NCBI GenBank assembly: GCA_950295325.1
Contig: OX485805.1
Span: 4,032,501 to 4,096,500 of the forward strand
Length of the DNA: 64,000 nucleotides
Direction of reading: 5' to 3'
DNA from: Polytrichum commune
Lineage: Eukaryota; Streptophyta; Polytrichopsida; Polytrichales; Polytrichaceae
The notes beneath the pieces were generated by a model, which did not search any database, was not told the DNA's origin, and worked only from the letters and a program-made list of their open reading frames with translations. The position numbers were made by a program, and so were the translations under genes. Of this stretch, positions 48,701 to 58,492 are shown piece by piece (the stretch's first letter is position 1; every line of letters begins with the position of its first letter).

Positions 48701-49177
48701 GCTCTTCGATCCTCACGGAACCACACACCAATCAAAATCTAGGGGTCCGATTTAAGAAAAGTAGCCACTTAAGACCCATCTATCTTAATATATATATCGA
48801 AGGTGGACTGTGCAACGGCACCAAACACCACTCCGGGATACGGAACCCGGCTCCCTCTCAAAGATCCGCGCGAGATAGTCGCGTATCACGCGGTTCTCTT
48901 CTCCTGAAACATGCTACTTGTAGACGGCGACATTCAAATCGATACCTTGCCTGCGTGTAGATCGTCATACTGTGAAGCACAACATCATCATCATCATCAT
49001 CATCATCATCACCATGTGAAATGCATAGGGGGGGTGAGAAAAACAGCACCTCTCAAGAATCCCTGCACCCTCGAGACTTTGGCGGATTGTTGTTATCCTC
49101 GACGGCTTCTCTCTGTACTGAATGGGATCTTCCTCGAGAAATTCCACATCACACGCTAACCCAACTCTTGACGCCAT
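42790..49177 (-). CDS. Class II histone deacetylase paralogue, 10 exons, 440 aa, catalytic His lost
   Basis: Tandem duplicate of the neighbouring deacetylase, same strand and same intron positions. Exons: 49177-49050, 47047-46855, 46606-46466, 46137-46025, 45675-45464, 45185-45121, 44635-44459, 44164-44048, 43308-43191, 42848-42790; GT-AG throughout and one continuous frame. Zn ligands Asp168 and His170 ([10 protein letters not shown]) and Asp261 (SAGFDS) and the catalytic Tyr301 (LALEGGY) are kept. However, RPPGHHAE has become RPPGLHAE: the first of the two active-site His residues is Leu129 (codon CTC at 46543-46541; CAC in the paralogue). The N-terminal YDERMCKH...HERPERV motif is also degraded ([10 protein letters not shown]...YREKPSRI). 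An open frame with a lost catalytic residue suggests a pseudoenzyme or weak enzyme rather than a dead gene. An upstream in-frame ATG at 49213 would add 12 residues. Confidence 0.88.
47048..49049. other. Intron 1 of the HDAC paralogue, with decayed element sequence
   Basis: A 2.0-kb intron. On the + strand, 48040-48282 reads [20 protein letters not shown] and onwards, a composition seen between the integrase and reverse transcriptase parts of Copia-type polyproteins, but there are no diagnostic motifs, so it is only a possible remnant. An (ATC)n microsatellite lies at 48983-49014, close to the 5' splice site. Confidence 0.35.
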
Positions 49178-50379
49178 GGCCTTGCCCAAAACGGAAGCTC
49201 CTCGCTCCACCACCCTCCGCTTCCGAATTTCTCCTCACTTCAGCAGCAACAGCAGCAGCGTGCACACAACGAATTCGATTTCTAACTGAGCAGGTGGAAT
49301 GGCGTCCGGGCCTCCCCAGTGTCCGTCGGATGCTGCTGGGGTTCAAAAGTCTTTCTCGCACGTCATGTGAAGATGTCCGCCTGTGTATGCTCCATGGCCA
49401 GTTGCAAAAGAGTCGCAGAGGCTACCTTCGTGACCCTTACGACACGTACCACATTCACCCAAATCTCTCGCAACTCCCTTGTGATTGATCAGCCGAATTC
49501 AGCTGCGACCCAAAATCTCCTCGCAACTCCGCCGCCGCCGGTGCTGTTGCAAGCCAAAAAGAGTTGGCGAGCTGCTTGTGACTCGCACCGACTGCTTCGC
49601 ACCAAATGCCAAACACCAAACACCAACTTGCTCTCGCAACTTCCCTATGGTCAATCAGCCGACTGAAAAACTATCCTCGCAACTCCCCCTGTGGAGTAGC
49701 CGAATCCAGCTGCGACCAAAATGTCTTGGAAACTCCGCCCCTGCTGCGGCGGCGAACCCAAAAAAAAATCTGACGTGTTTTTTGTGATCACAGCGATTGC
49801 TTCGCACCAAATTTACCAAAATATCTCGATCCTCAATAGCTGGCGAGCTTGCTGCGATCGCTTCCCCCACCAAACACCACCACTCCTCGAAACACCAAAA
49901 CCTGTCGCGACGCCCCCTGTGAATTGAATTGAATTTGAATTGAATGCGGCTGTTTCACTAACTCCAAGAAATTACTGCGACACCTCCAGGCATGAGGTAC
50001 GACAAAACATTTGCAATGAGTTCTTATTTCTATGTTTGTCGCAGCTGAGCCGCCATCTGGCTGCTCGAAAACTTCGAAACGTACTTCGAGCCATTGCTCA
50101 AAGGGCTCCCTATACTCCTATACGCAGACCCTACTTCTGTTCACCCATGACCGAGTTTACATCCCGGTCATGGGCCCGCACCCTCTCAGGTTTAAATCCC
50201 ACCTCTATCTTTGGCTCATAAGTTTTCTGGGGGAGGAGTAATTTTTCTATTATTTATATGTGAGGAGGCATCCGAATCCCGAGTCTGTGTGACCGCCCCA
50301 GCGACATGACGGCTATTTGTGGGAGCAGTCCTTGGCTTTTGAGTATTTAAATATTACAAACTTATCAATTTTCACCAAC
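49178..50379. other. 5' flank of the HDAC paralogue, with diverged tandem repeat
   Basis: No gene supported. Two related blocks start near 49491 and 49697 (AGCCGAATTCAGCTGCGACC and AGCCGAATCCAGCTGCGACC, each followed by AAAAT.TC.T.G.AACTCCGCC), about 206 bp apart. TCGCAACT/TCGCACC motifs recur between 49450 and 49830. The promoter and leader of the deacetylase paralogue must lie in the left part. Confidence 0.45.
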
Positions 50380-51766
50380 TAAGGGCCCGCTCGCACCAGG
50401 GGTTGCTGGACCGGGTCCGGCACGGGTGGAGGCCTACCCGTACCCTCCGCACCGGGTAGGAGGGGCTAGGACTAGTAGCGGTCGGGTTCCAGGCCGGAGG
50501 CCACAGAGGGCGTCTCTGTAGCCGGGGACGCGAGTCTTCATCCACAACGTTTCTATCTTCATCCACATCTTTTCTGTCTTCATCGACCATTCTTCTGTCG
50601 GTCCGCCTCGTACCGCTGGCGTGCTTCACCGCGCGCTCGGACGGTGTTCGAGCCTGGCACGGTTTGCGCGCGCACGACAGAAAGCGGGCGATTGAGGAAT
50701 CACAAAAGCTGCAAATGGAGGCGGGCACAGCGATCGACAGCGAGCTGCGGGCGCTGCATTTTGGGTGACGAACAAACCAAACTTCCTTCGTGTTTGGTTG
50801 AGTGGACCGCCAATGTGCGGCAACGTTGCATTTCTTCCGTGTCTGTGTTTTGGGATGTTCCCTTCCCGGATTTCGTTCTCTCTTCTCCCACCCCCTAGTG
50901 TCTGTTGGGTTCTCCCCACAGCCCGCTTGTCCGCTCGCCTTCTGTAAGGTCCACCTGTGCGACGCGCGGCGTCTGGCGCACACGCAGGCGTCCCCCGCAT
51001 TTTTTACTGCTTTCCGTCGAACATGTTCTTTTCCGCGATCACTGCCATGGTTTTTTGGCTTGATGGAGGTTTGCGGGTTTGGTTGTTGCCCTCGCCAATT
51101 CTCTTCCATGTCGCGGCGATTTTCATCCTTGCTGTCGTCGTTGTTCGGATTTAGGGTTCGATCCACCACACCCTTGTCGCTGGATCGCGGCCCATTTTGC
51201 AGCATGCACGCACCGCTCCCAGGTGTCGCCGCCATGCGCAATGTCTGTCCGCGTTGCGGTGTTTCGCGATAGGCGGTGCCCCCTGTGATGTGCTCTTTTG
51301 TCCGGGGTTCTGCGCGTGTTTGTTGTGCGCTTGCGGTTTGCCACAGTCATCCACGTTTGGAATGTGTGGCCACAGCACTGCCGTGTTTGCACTTGGAGTG
51401 ACTGGCCAGACGCATGCACTCCCAGGTTGTTATTGATTTCCAGCTGTGTCGTTGCAGAGTTCGGGATTATTGGGAGGGGTACAAACTCTTTTGCTTTGCA
51501 TACTACCCGCATTCGCGTCCGCATGAATCCGTGTTCAGGGCCTCCAAATTGGGTGCGTATCTCGCCTCCACACCTCGTCTGTTCCCGCTTTGAGGTTGTT
51601 ATTTTTGTTGTTGGATTGTGGCCTGCCCATCGCGAGTGGATGGTTTAGGTGTTTTCCTGTTGGTGTCAGTGCAGGACAGCTTGTGTGGCGCCGCTTTGAT
51701 CCAGCATGCGTCCCTTCCCATCGTGCGGTGTGTGCCACTTGCGTTCAGCTACTACCCCTTATCGAA

Positions 51767-52015
51767 ATGTACTGCAAATGGGAGCTGCAAGAGGACTGCA
51801 GCAACCTATGGGAGCTCATGCTCCGTTTCGACTCCGAGGCTGAGTTGTCCACGCACGACCTCGGTCGCTCTATGTTGCTGATGATTCATGATGATGAAGC
51901 TGGCATGCGAATTTTGTCTCCCCGGGTGCAGATGTCTACAGCTGACAACCCATTTGATGCCATTAGGACCAGGCTTGCAGCAATTGGCTCCGCATTTCAG
52001 ACACTGCAGCCACAG
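51767..52015 (+). CDS. Putative exon upstream of the transposase
   Basis: An open stretch from ATG 51767 (MYCKWELQEDCSNLWELMLR) to a good donor (CCACAG|GTGCAT at 52015/52016) encodes 83 residues of normal composition, including a leucine- and acid-rich N-terminus and LAAIGSAFQTLQPQ. Its composition differs from the repetitive, Cys/Ser-rich open frames around it. It could be a 5' exon of the transposase gene or of another gene of the element. No homology recognised and the next exon was not identified. Confidence 0.3.
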
Positions 52016-53019
52016 GTGCATGTAGTTCTAGAATTACATTTTCCGTGTTCAATCTCGGGACGCTTTTGGTGCCATTGGGCACCAATTTCTTTTTGTCATC
52101 ACACTGGCCTATGCTCCAGTCCTTTTAATGTGAAATTACACTCCCCTTTGTCTATCCGCCCATTGGTGTGTGTGTCAATTCTGGCCCTCCCCCATTTGCC
52201 AAATGCATTCATAATGTCTGTGCTCCTCTTTTCACCCGGAACTCGTTGGTGTTTGTTATCCCACAGCCATGCTCCATGTGTGATTCCTTTTCTGTCCGCC
52301 TCCCCCATCCAGTTTGGCGCGTGGCAGTGGCCTCTGTGCGATTTCAATGGCTGCTATTCATTTCCGCTGTGCATGTGCTCTGTTTTTGCTCTCGCCGTTT
52401 GTGTTTCGTCGGTCAGACACACCTCGCTTTGCCCTTGCAGATTTTTTTCGTTCCTTTCCAGTCTGTGCCACATGTGTACATCTACCCCATGCATTTGAGG
52501 CCAATCATTTATTCAGATCGGCGTTCACCCAATCCCACCACTTTCAGACTGTCGCGGCAGCCTGGGTGCAACGTTCAGTTCCGTTCACGCTCATGCCAAA
52601 TGTTTATATTGCTTTCAGTTCAGTGTGTCGAGAACAAACAGAGCGCAGACTGTGTGCATGTCATTATGCGTTACCTGTGCCTATTTAGCATCGTGTCATT
52701 TCGCTATTGTGCACAGGCTCGTCTTATCTCCACACAACCACACAACCTGCAATTCCATGAATGTTCAGGTCCGCGTGGAAACAAAAATTGCTGCAGAAAT
52801 TGAGATTCAAATTGCTTGCTGTGTTTGTGTTACAATCAGAGCCCCCAGAACCAGGGGGTTGTCACATGCCTCCGCATTTGCTACTGCTATTCTTTCCATA
52901 TGCACACCTACAGTCTATGCAACTGTCAGCGTCATGGCCACCTCTCCTGCTGTGTGCGTGGCCTTGGGCACAAAGTGTTTGCACAAACTAATGGGCAATT
53001 CTGACTAAGGATTTTGGTC

Positions 53020-54741
53020 ATGAAGGCTGCACGCCGAAGAGACAACGGTGCTGGTCAATCCGGCTCGGAGTTGGAGGGTCGTTCTTCATGCTCCCCGCCC
53101 CTGTATCCGCCTCGGTCTGTGCGTGAAGTCCCGGCTCTGCACCCTTCCCCTGCGTCTCCCCCCCTGTCGGTGGTGTGCACTGGCGACGAGTGGTCTCCTC
53201 CCCCTGTCCCCGATGGTATTCCACGCACTGCAGATGTGTCCCGCGACGGGATACCAGCCAGCATGCCTCTGCACAGTACATCAAACCGGCATTCAATCGC
53301 TATGGCGAATGCTGCCACCATAGTACCCATCATAATGGCAAGTATTGACATTGCAGTGATGATGCTACTCATGCACAACACCTCAATGGAGGCAACCAGA
53401 AGTCCACTTGCACACAGGAAAATAGCAAAGAGGGGAGATCATGGGCCCTGCACCAAGCATGCCAACGCTGCATGCGAAATGCTTGAGTCCGATGAAGACG
53501 ACCTGCCTCATCACCACGAAAGGCAAGTCCACGACCTCATGGCCTGGCACATTGAACTCTTGGATGCAAAGTGGTATGTGAAGCCGCGGTCCACGTGTTG
53601 GTTTGAGGAGTACTTGTTCAAAATATACACACCGGACATGTTCTACGACATTCTGAGAATGCGTAGGGTGACATTCGACAGGTTGGTACACGACCTTCGA
53701 CCTTACATACAAGGGCAACAAACTCATTGGCGACAACCTATTGGGGTGGAGAAGAAGGTCGTTGTGACATTGTTCAAACTCATGCACGGGGTGTCTATAC
53801 CGCTTGTGGCTGATAAAGCCGCACTAGGGAAGTCCACCGTGTATGAAATCTTGAGGCAAGTTTGCTCTGCCATAAGTACCCACTTTGGACACCTAATTGC
53901 CTGGCCTGTGGGGCGAAGGTTAGCAAGGGTGACTACCGCCTTCCAATCCAAACAATGGTTGCCCAATTGCATTGGAGCAATTGACGGCACACACATCTAC
54001 ATTGCGGCACCTCCCAACAGCATCGTGGCGGCAGACCACAGAAACCGCAACAAGTCTTTCTCTATTTTGCTACAAGGAGTTGTGGACACGAAGTGTTATT
54101 TCACTTCCGTGAACACGGGTCCACCTGGGTCATTGCATGATTCCGCTCATTTCAAGTCCACGGAACTGTACCGGAAGGTCGAGGAGGGAGTGATGGGAGG
54201 ATTTCACGACGATCCTATGACATGGCCGGCGGCACTACCATTCCCACCCTACATTGTGGCGGACCGCGGGTACCCTCTTCTGAGTTGGTGCATTACACCG
54301 TACAAGATGGGCCCTATGGGCACGGCTCTCACAAACGAGGAGGTATGGTTCAACCACAAACACTCGTCAACACGTATGAGCGTGGAGCGAGGCTTTGGGA
54401 TACTGAAAACGAGGTTCAAGGAGATTGGCGGGAGGTCCTCTTTGAAACTAGACTTCATGCCCACAGTTGTGCACACATGTTGTGTGTTGCACAACATCCT
54501 ACTGGCAAGCAAAGACCGCACATTAGACCAAATACTTGCCGAGTGCCACCTTCCACCCATGGACGTGGATGACCAGCCACGGCAACAAGACGAGGAAGCT
54601 TTTCTCCCTCCAAGGCCAATGGGCCTTGTGAGCGAGGAAAGAGCATTGTTGGAAGGTAAGATGGCACGGGAGGACCTACTGGACTACCTTGTGCGCATCC
54701 AGAATTCCGATTACATAGGCAGGCATCCTAGAAGATCATGA
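53020..54741 (+). CDS. PIF/Harbinger DDE transposase (HARBI1/ALP1-like), intact
   Basis: A single open frame of 573 residues from ATG 53020; the functional start could be later, because the first 150 or so residues are low-complexity and Pro/Ser-rich. The DDE nuclease domain (DDE_Tnp_4 type) has all three acidic residues: Asp322 in GAIDGTHIYI, Asp415 in IVADRGYP and Glu456 in SVERGFGILKTRFKE. Before it come CWFEEYLFKIYTPDMFYDIL and GKSTVYEILRQVCSAI, the helical DNA-binding-like region usual in these proteins. Family function: with a Myb/SANT-like partner it binds element ends, cuts and reinserts at TWA sites. ALP1/HARBI1 proteins are domesticated relatives, so a host role cannot be excluded, but the partner gene next door favours a transposon. 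No frameshift or stop seen. Confidence 0.85.
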   Translation: MKAARRRDNGAGQSGSELEGRSSCSPPLYPPRSVREVPALHPSPASPPLSVVCTGDEWSPPPVPDGIPRTADVSRDGIPASMPLHSTSNRHSIAMANAATIVPIIMASIDIAVMMLLMHNTSMEATRSPLAHRKIAKRGDHGPCTKHANAACEMLESDEDDLPHHHERQVHDLMAWHIELLDAKWYVKPRSTCWFEEYLFKIYTPDMFYDILRMRRVTFDRLVHDLRPYIQGQQTHWRQPIGVEKKVVVTLFKLMHGVSIPLVADKAALGKSTVYEILRQVCSAISTHFGHLIAWPVGRRLARVTTAFQSKQWLPNCIGAIDGTHIYIAAPPNSIVAADHRNRNKSFSILLQGVVDTKCYFTSVNTGPPGSLHDSAHFKSTELYRKVEEGVMGGFHDDPMTWPAALPFPPYIVADRGYPLLSWCITPYKMGPMGTALTNEEVWFNHKHSSTRMSVERGFGILKTRFKEIGGRSSLKLDFMPTVVHTCCVLHNILLASKDRTLDQILAECHLPPMDVDDQPRQQDEEAFLPPRPMGLVSEERALLEGKMAREDLLDYLVRIQNSDYIGRHPRRS

Positions 54742-54867
54742 GGCAAATCCAAATCAAATGTAAAGTGGATTGAGGTTGTACACAACACCTGGTAAGGGTG
54801 TCCATGGATGATGCCAACATTAACAGTGCACTGGTCATGTTGCCAAAATTTCGAGTCCTCTCCACCT

Positions 54868-55860
54868 CTAAATCGTAAAGTTTGTTGTCCGTGCTTGATG
54901 ATTCCGCCTCTTGTTTGCTATGCGTGCCTCCCGCACTGTATCAAGCGCCATTACCTCAGACCTCCAAGAGCGTTTGTCCCTCTCTTGTGTTTCCACCCGT
55001 GCGAGGTACTCATAGTTGAAGTCCTTCACAAAATCCACAAGATTCTCGTTGCCTGCCGCCTTCCGCTTGCGTCCAGTGGAACCTGGAATGTCATCTCCGG
55101 GTGTTCCTCCACCGGGGGTGCTGGGTGCGGTTGTGGAACTAGTAGCGGGGCTGCCTGCACCCACATTGATGGTTGGCCGTGGGGAAGGGGGCGTGCGGCC
55201 AAATTGCTTGGCCGGCGGCGAAGAGATGCGGTCAGAATCAACCACGTCTGTCGCTCGGCTAAAAATTTGGCGTTTTCCCACAAAGTTCTCCATCTCAACG
55301 TACATGGCCTCACTAAACTCCAGAGGCAACTTCCTGGTTTTACACAAATCTCTCTTCTGCTCCCTATTCATCCCCCACCAATTACCTGAGCCCGTTCCCT
55401 CTATGTAATCTTTTAGTTTTTTGTAGTCCTTTATCAGTCCATCCCATTTGTTTGTTAGCTGGTCGGCATCTCTCACCCGGAAGCCCACCACAGACATGCA
55501 GCCCGCCAACACCAATTTCCACGCGGTAGTGCCGTACACAAACTTTGCCAAAGAAGGTTGGCTGCAGTTGTGTCTCCCGTCCCACTCGATACGTTTCTGC
55601 CCTATAAGGACAAGCATCTCAGCCTCGGTCCAATTGGGTCCGCGCACTTTGTGTGGACCTGAACACTGTGTTTGTGAAGGACCCGGCAGCGAGCGTGTGC
55701 CACTGGCTCTACCCCTTGCTCGGCCACGCCCGCCTGCAGCATCGGTGGATGAAGGGGATTCGGTGTCTGGCAAGCCTGGTCCATGCTCGACGTCTGCCTC
55801 GAAGGGCTGCTGGGTGGACGGGAAATGCGAGTCGCCACCCAAATCCACGATGTCCTCCAT
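54868..55860 (-). CDS. Myb/SANT trihelix-like DNA-binding protein of the Harbinger element
   Basis: A 330-residue open frame, convergent with the transposase and 126 bp away. A low-complexity, acidic then GRGRARGRASG-rich N-terminus is followed by a Myb/SANT-like (Myb_DNA-bind_4, GT-trihelix type) domain at about residues 73-185: NWTEAEMLVLIGQKRIEWDG, AWKLVLAGC, TNKWDGLIKDYKKLKDYIEG, NWWGM and KLPLEFSEAMYVEMENFVGK. The C-terminal part is Pro/Ser/Thr-rich with a basic GRKRKAAGNE patch, a likely nuclear signal, and a charged helical tail. In PIF/Harbinger transposons such a protein brings the transposase to the nucleus and to the element ends. A host trihelix transcription factor is the alternative, less likely given the neighbour. 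Confidence 0.75.
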   Translation of the reverse strand: MEDIVDLGGDSHFPSTQQPFEADVEHGPGLPDTESPSSTDAAGGRGRARGRASGTRSLPGPSQTQCSGPHKVRGPNWTEAEMLVLIGQKRIEWDGRHNCSQPSLAKFVYGTTAWKLVLAGCMSVVGFRVRDADQLTNKWDGLIKDYKKLKDYIEGTGSGNWWGMNREQKRDLCKTRKLPLEFSEAMYVEMENFVGKRQIFSRATDVVDSDRISSPPAKQFGRTPPSPRPTINVGAGSPATSSTTAPSTPGGGTPGDDIPGSTGRKRKAAGNENLVDFVKDFNYEYLARVETQERDKRSWRSEVMALDTVREARIANKRRNHQARTTNFTI

Positions 55861-57680
55861 CGTGGGTCACCGCACCCTCCCACTACACATGCAGCACCCA
55901 CAGTCAGAGAAGCATAAACAACGAAGACGAAAATGCAATGTCACATTCAATTAAGCGATACATACAGTGATACATTCAGTGTTGCATTCAATTGTTTGGG
56001 GGGCAAGTGCAGAAACACCACGCAGGCAACAATGGCATTCCCTGCAATGCAGCTGCAGTATCGGCCTGGACGCATGCTTCCCAATCCCCCACCTCCTGCC
56101 GGCAACAACAGCACCCAAAGCACCGACGGGAGAAATGTTGTCAACACATTTAGAAAGCTCAGACGCACAAAACAGGGAAAACAGATGAACTCCGAACCAA
56201 CACCAAAGGCGTATTGCGAACATGGGGATGTAGACATGAAATGACGGAAGACCGCGAAGCTACCTGACAGCCGCACAGACCCGAAACAATTTGGGAGCGT
56301 GGGAAGCGCAGGTGCAGTGGACGCGACAGACGTCAAGGTGTGGAGAATTCAAGGTGTGAAGAATTCATGGTGAAGGAAGGGGCGGCACCTGCATACAGAC
56401 AGGAAAGGAGAGAAGGTGCACATGGAAGAGGAATAACGAACGAGCATGGAACGGAGGTGCCACCAACCACTGGCTGTGAGGCGATTTTGGCACAAACACC
56501 GAGAAAATGATGCCTTTCAGCCCAGGGAGGGGCATGAACGGCGCAACAGGGGGGGATGTGGCGAATCTGTCCATCCATGAAGAGGAATACACAGCTGTTG
56601 CAGTGTGCCGATTGATGGAAGAGAGAGTGCGCAGAATGCCAGAACCCCTGACAGTATACGATCGCAGCACTGAAATCAGAGAAAGGGATAGCTATGGCGA
56701 CGGTCTGACGACACGTCCACGGAGGGACGAGAGGGCGACCTCGCCGACAAGATGATGCCGTCGCAAATGTTGGCAGCAGCCAGTCCCGCCCGAACAGCGG
56801 TCGCGCCAAACCCTAAACCCTACACATTGCGTCCATTCCAGCTGAACCCAAGCGCTCGGGAAAAGCAGAAGCAAGACCGCCGCAGAGGGAGCAAAACACA
56901 AGGAGTCGCAGAGAGAAGGGGAGAATGGAGATGCAAGTCTGGCGGCAGGTTTTGGGCAGCGCACCAACCGCGCGAAACCGTCCCGAGACGCAGAGCGTCG
57001 CAAACAAGACTGTATGCATTCCAGGCGCCATGACAACACGCAGACGCGCATTCGTGCGCAGCGTCCTAACATCTACACATCAGAACCAAACTACCAGCAC
57101 ACTCACCAGATTGATCCGAACGGAAGATTGCGCCACACAACGCCCCTAGGCCCTCCGCGCTCACCCCCCCCCACCCGACACAGACTCCTCCGAGCAGGCG
57201 CCCAATCTTCAATACGTTCTACAGAATCGTCGTCCACGATGCGCCACCTCCATTGGCATTGTCCGCAACCGCTAGACACAGAAAACCTGCGACCATCAAA
57301 ATTCGCCGCTGCATTGACTGCCGTGGCATCGACCAAACCCCCTCGGCAAACAAACTCCCAGAGCGGACCGCGGGCGCCGGAGGGCGTGCATGCGGTGATG
57401 GACGGTCCAGTCCACTGTGGCAGGGTGGTGGTGGACAGAGTCTGTCCTCGGGGACAACGTTATCATCCGAGACCGCGCCTAAAGTTGCTTTGGGCCACCG
57501 GTTGAAAAGGCTTCCCGCGCCTGTGCAAGCCTCCGTTTTCCGGCAAAGTCAGGCCCCAGGCATGCCTCTGACACCCCTACAAACTGCCCGCTCTGTACCC
57601 GACGCATGCGGCCTCCGGAAGGGCATTTTGACTGGTTACCACTCCGTCTCCGGGCTGGGACCCCTGGTTCTCAAAGTGCC
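55861..57680. other. GC-rich right part of the Harbinger region
   Basis: Many overlapping open frames occur on both strands (for example 56333-56809 and 56692-57072 on the - strand, 57253-57918 on the +), but they overlap each other, are Arg/Pro/Cys-rich and show no domain, as expected by chance in GC-rich DNA. CCCTAAACCCTA occurs near 56811. The promoter and leader of the trihelix-like gene should lie at the left edge. Confidence 0.45.
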
Positions 57681-58455
57681 GTTTCAAGTTTGTCGATTTG
57701 GAATTGGTCGCGATTGGACGCCGTATGCACCTTCTAACACACGTCATTTGTTCGCTGTAACACTGTCTCGTGAACAAATTTCCCAAGAGAAAAATCAAAG
57801 GTTTGTTGGGATCATTTTTGGGAAGAATACCACCAAAGGCCAAAGTATAGACCTTGGGGAGAGACCTTGTGCTATTTGCCTGATGAGTATGATCTTTATC
57901 ACGTCATTCCAAAAGTGAGACTAATTTCATTCATAACATCCAATATTTCATTCATTGAAGGGAAACCCTTTAGGGAAGGAGAAATGAGCCCCCTGAACCC
58001 CTAATGGGTGGTCATTATCACCCCCTCTCTCTCATGTGTTTTGTTACTAACAAGGGTGTGTGACTTCATAGGGGTGTGCAAGTTTCATATTACAATATGC
58101 CCCTAACAGTTCTAATTTCGCGTCACCCAATAGTAACGTCATGTCCACCTTAAACTTGCAAGTTCCTAATATAGCCATGCGTCATCCCAGTCCTACTCAT
58201 GTTTATGACACATCTCTTTAACATGGTCCCCCCACCTTTTTCAGAACGGTAGGGACTAGTTTTAAATGGGGGATAAAACTACTGCCGACAAAAACCACTA
58301 CCGACACCAACAACCACCACAACATCCGTTGCATATAGAGATGCCGATCCCAATAGATGGCCGAATCCCATAAAAGGCCACCGCCTACATTTGTTTTCCC
58401 CAAGAGCACCTTTCAAGCCAACCAAGACTAAGTTATTTGCCCACGAGCATGGAAG

Positions 58456-58492
<37 letters not shown>

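Larger units (their letters stand above)
50383..57680. mobile_element. Candidate PIF/Harbinger-type element (boundaries uncertain)
   Basis: A GC-rich island of about 7.3 kb in AT-rich DNA that contains an intact Harbinger-type transposase and a trihelix protein, the two genes expected of this superfamily. A left end is suggested by TAA followed by GGGCCCGCTCGCACCAGGGG at 50383. A possible right end, read in reverse from 57680, is GGCACTTTGAGAACCAGGGG: ACCAGGGG sits 12 bases in on both sides. The three bases flanking the right end are not TAA, so termini are tentative and the true element may be shorter. Harbinger elements are usually nearer 3-6 kb. Confidence 0.45.

Noticed and set aside
48911-49159. 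His-rich peptide frame
   Set aside because: The His run is only the translation of the (ATC)n microsatellite in the HDAC intron.
42790-49177. The upstream HDAC as a simple pseudogene
   Set aside because: All ten exons join in frame with consensus splice sites and no stop; only one catalytic residue and an N-terminal motif are lost. It is better described as a candidate pseudoenzyme.
50372-51241. 289-codon - strand frame in the GC-rich region
   Set aside because: Arg/Pro/Ser-rich with no recognisable domain, overlapped by equally long frames on the other strand and crossing the putative element end; likely chance in GC-rich DNA.
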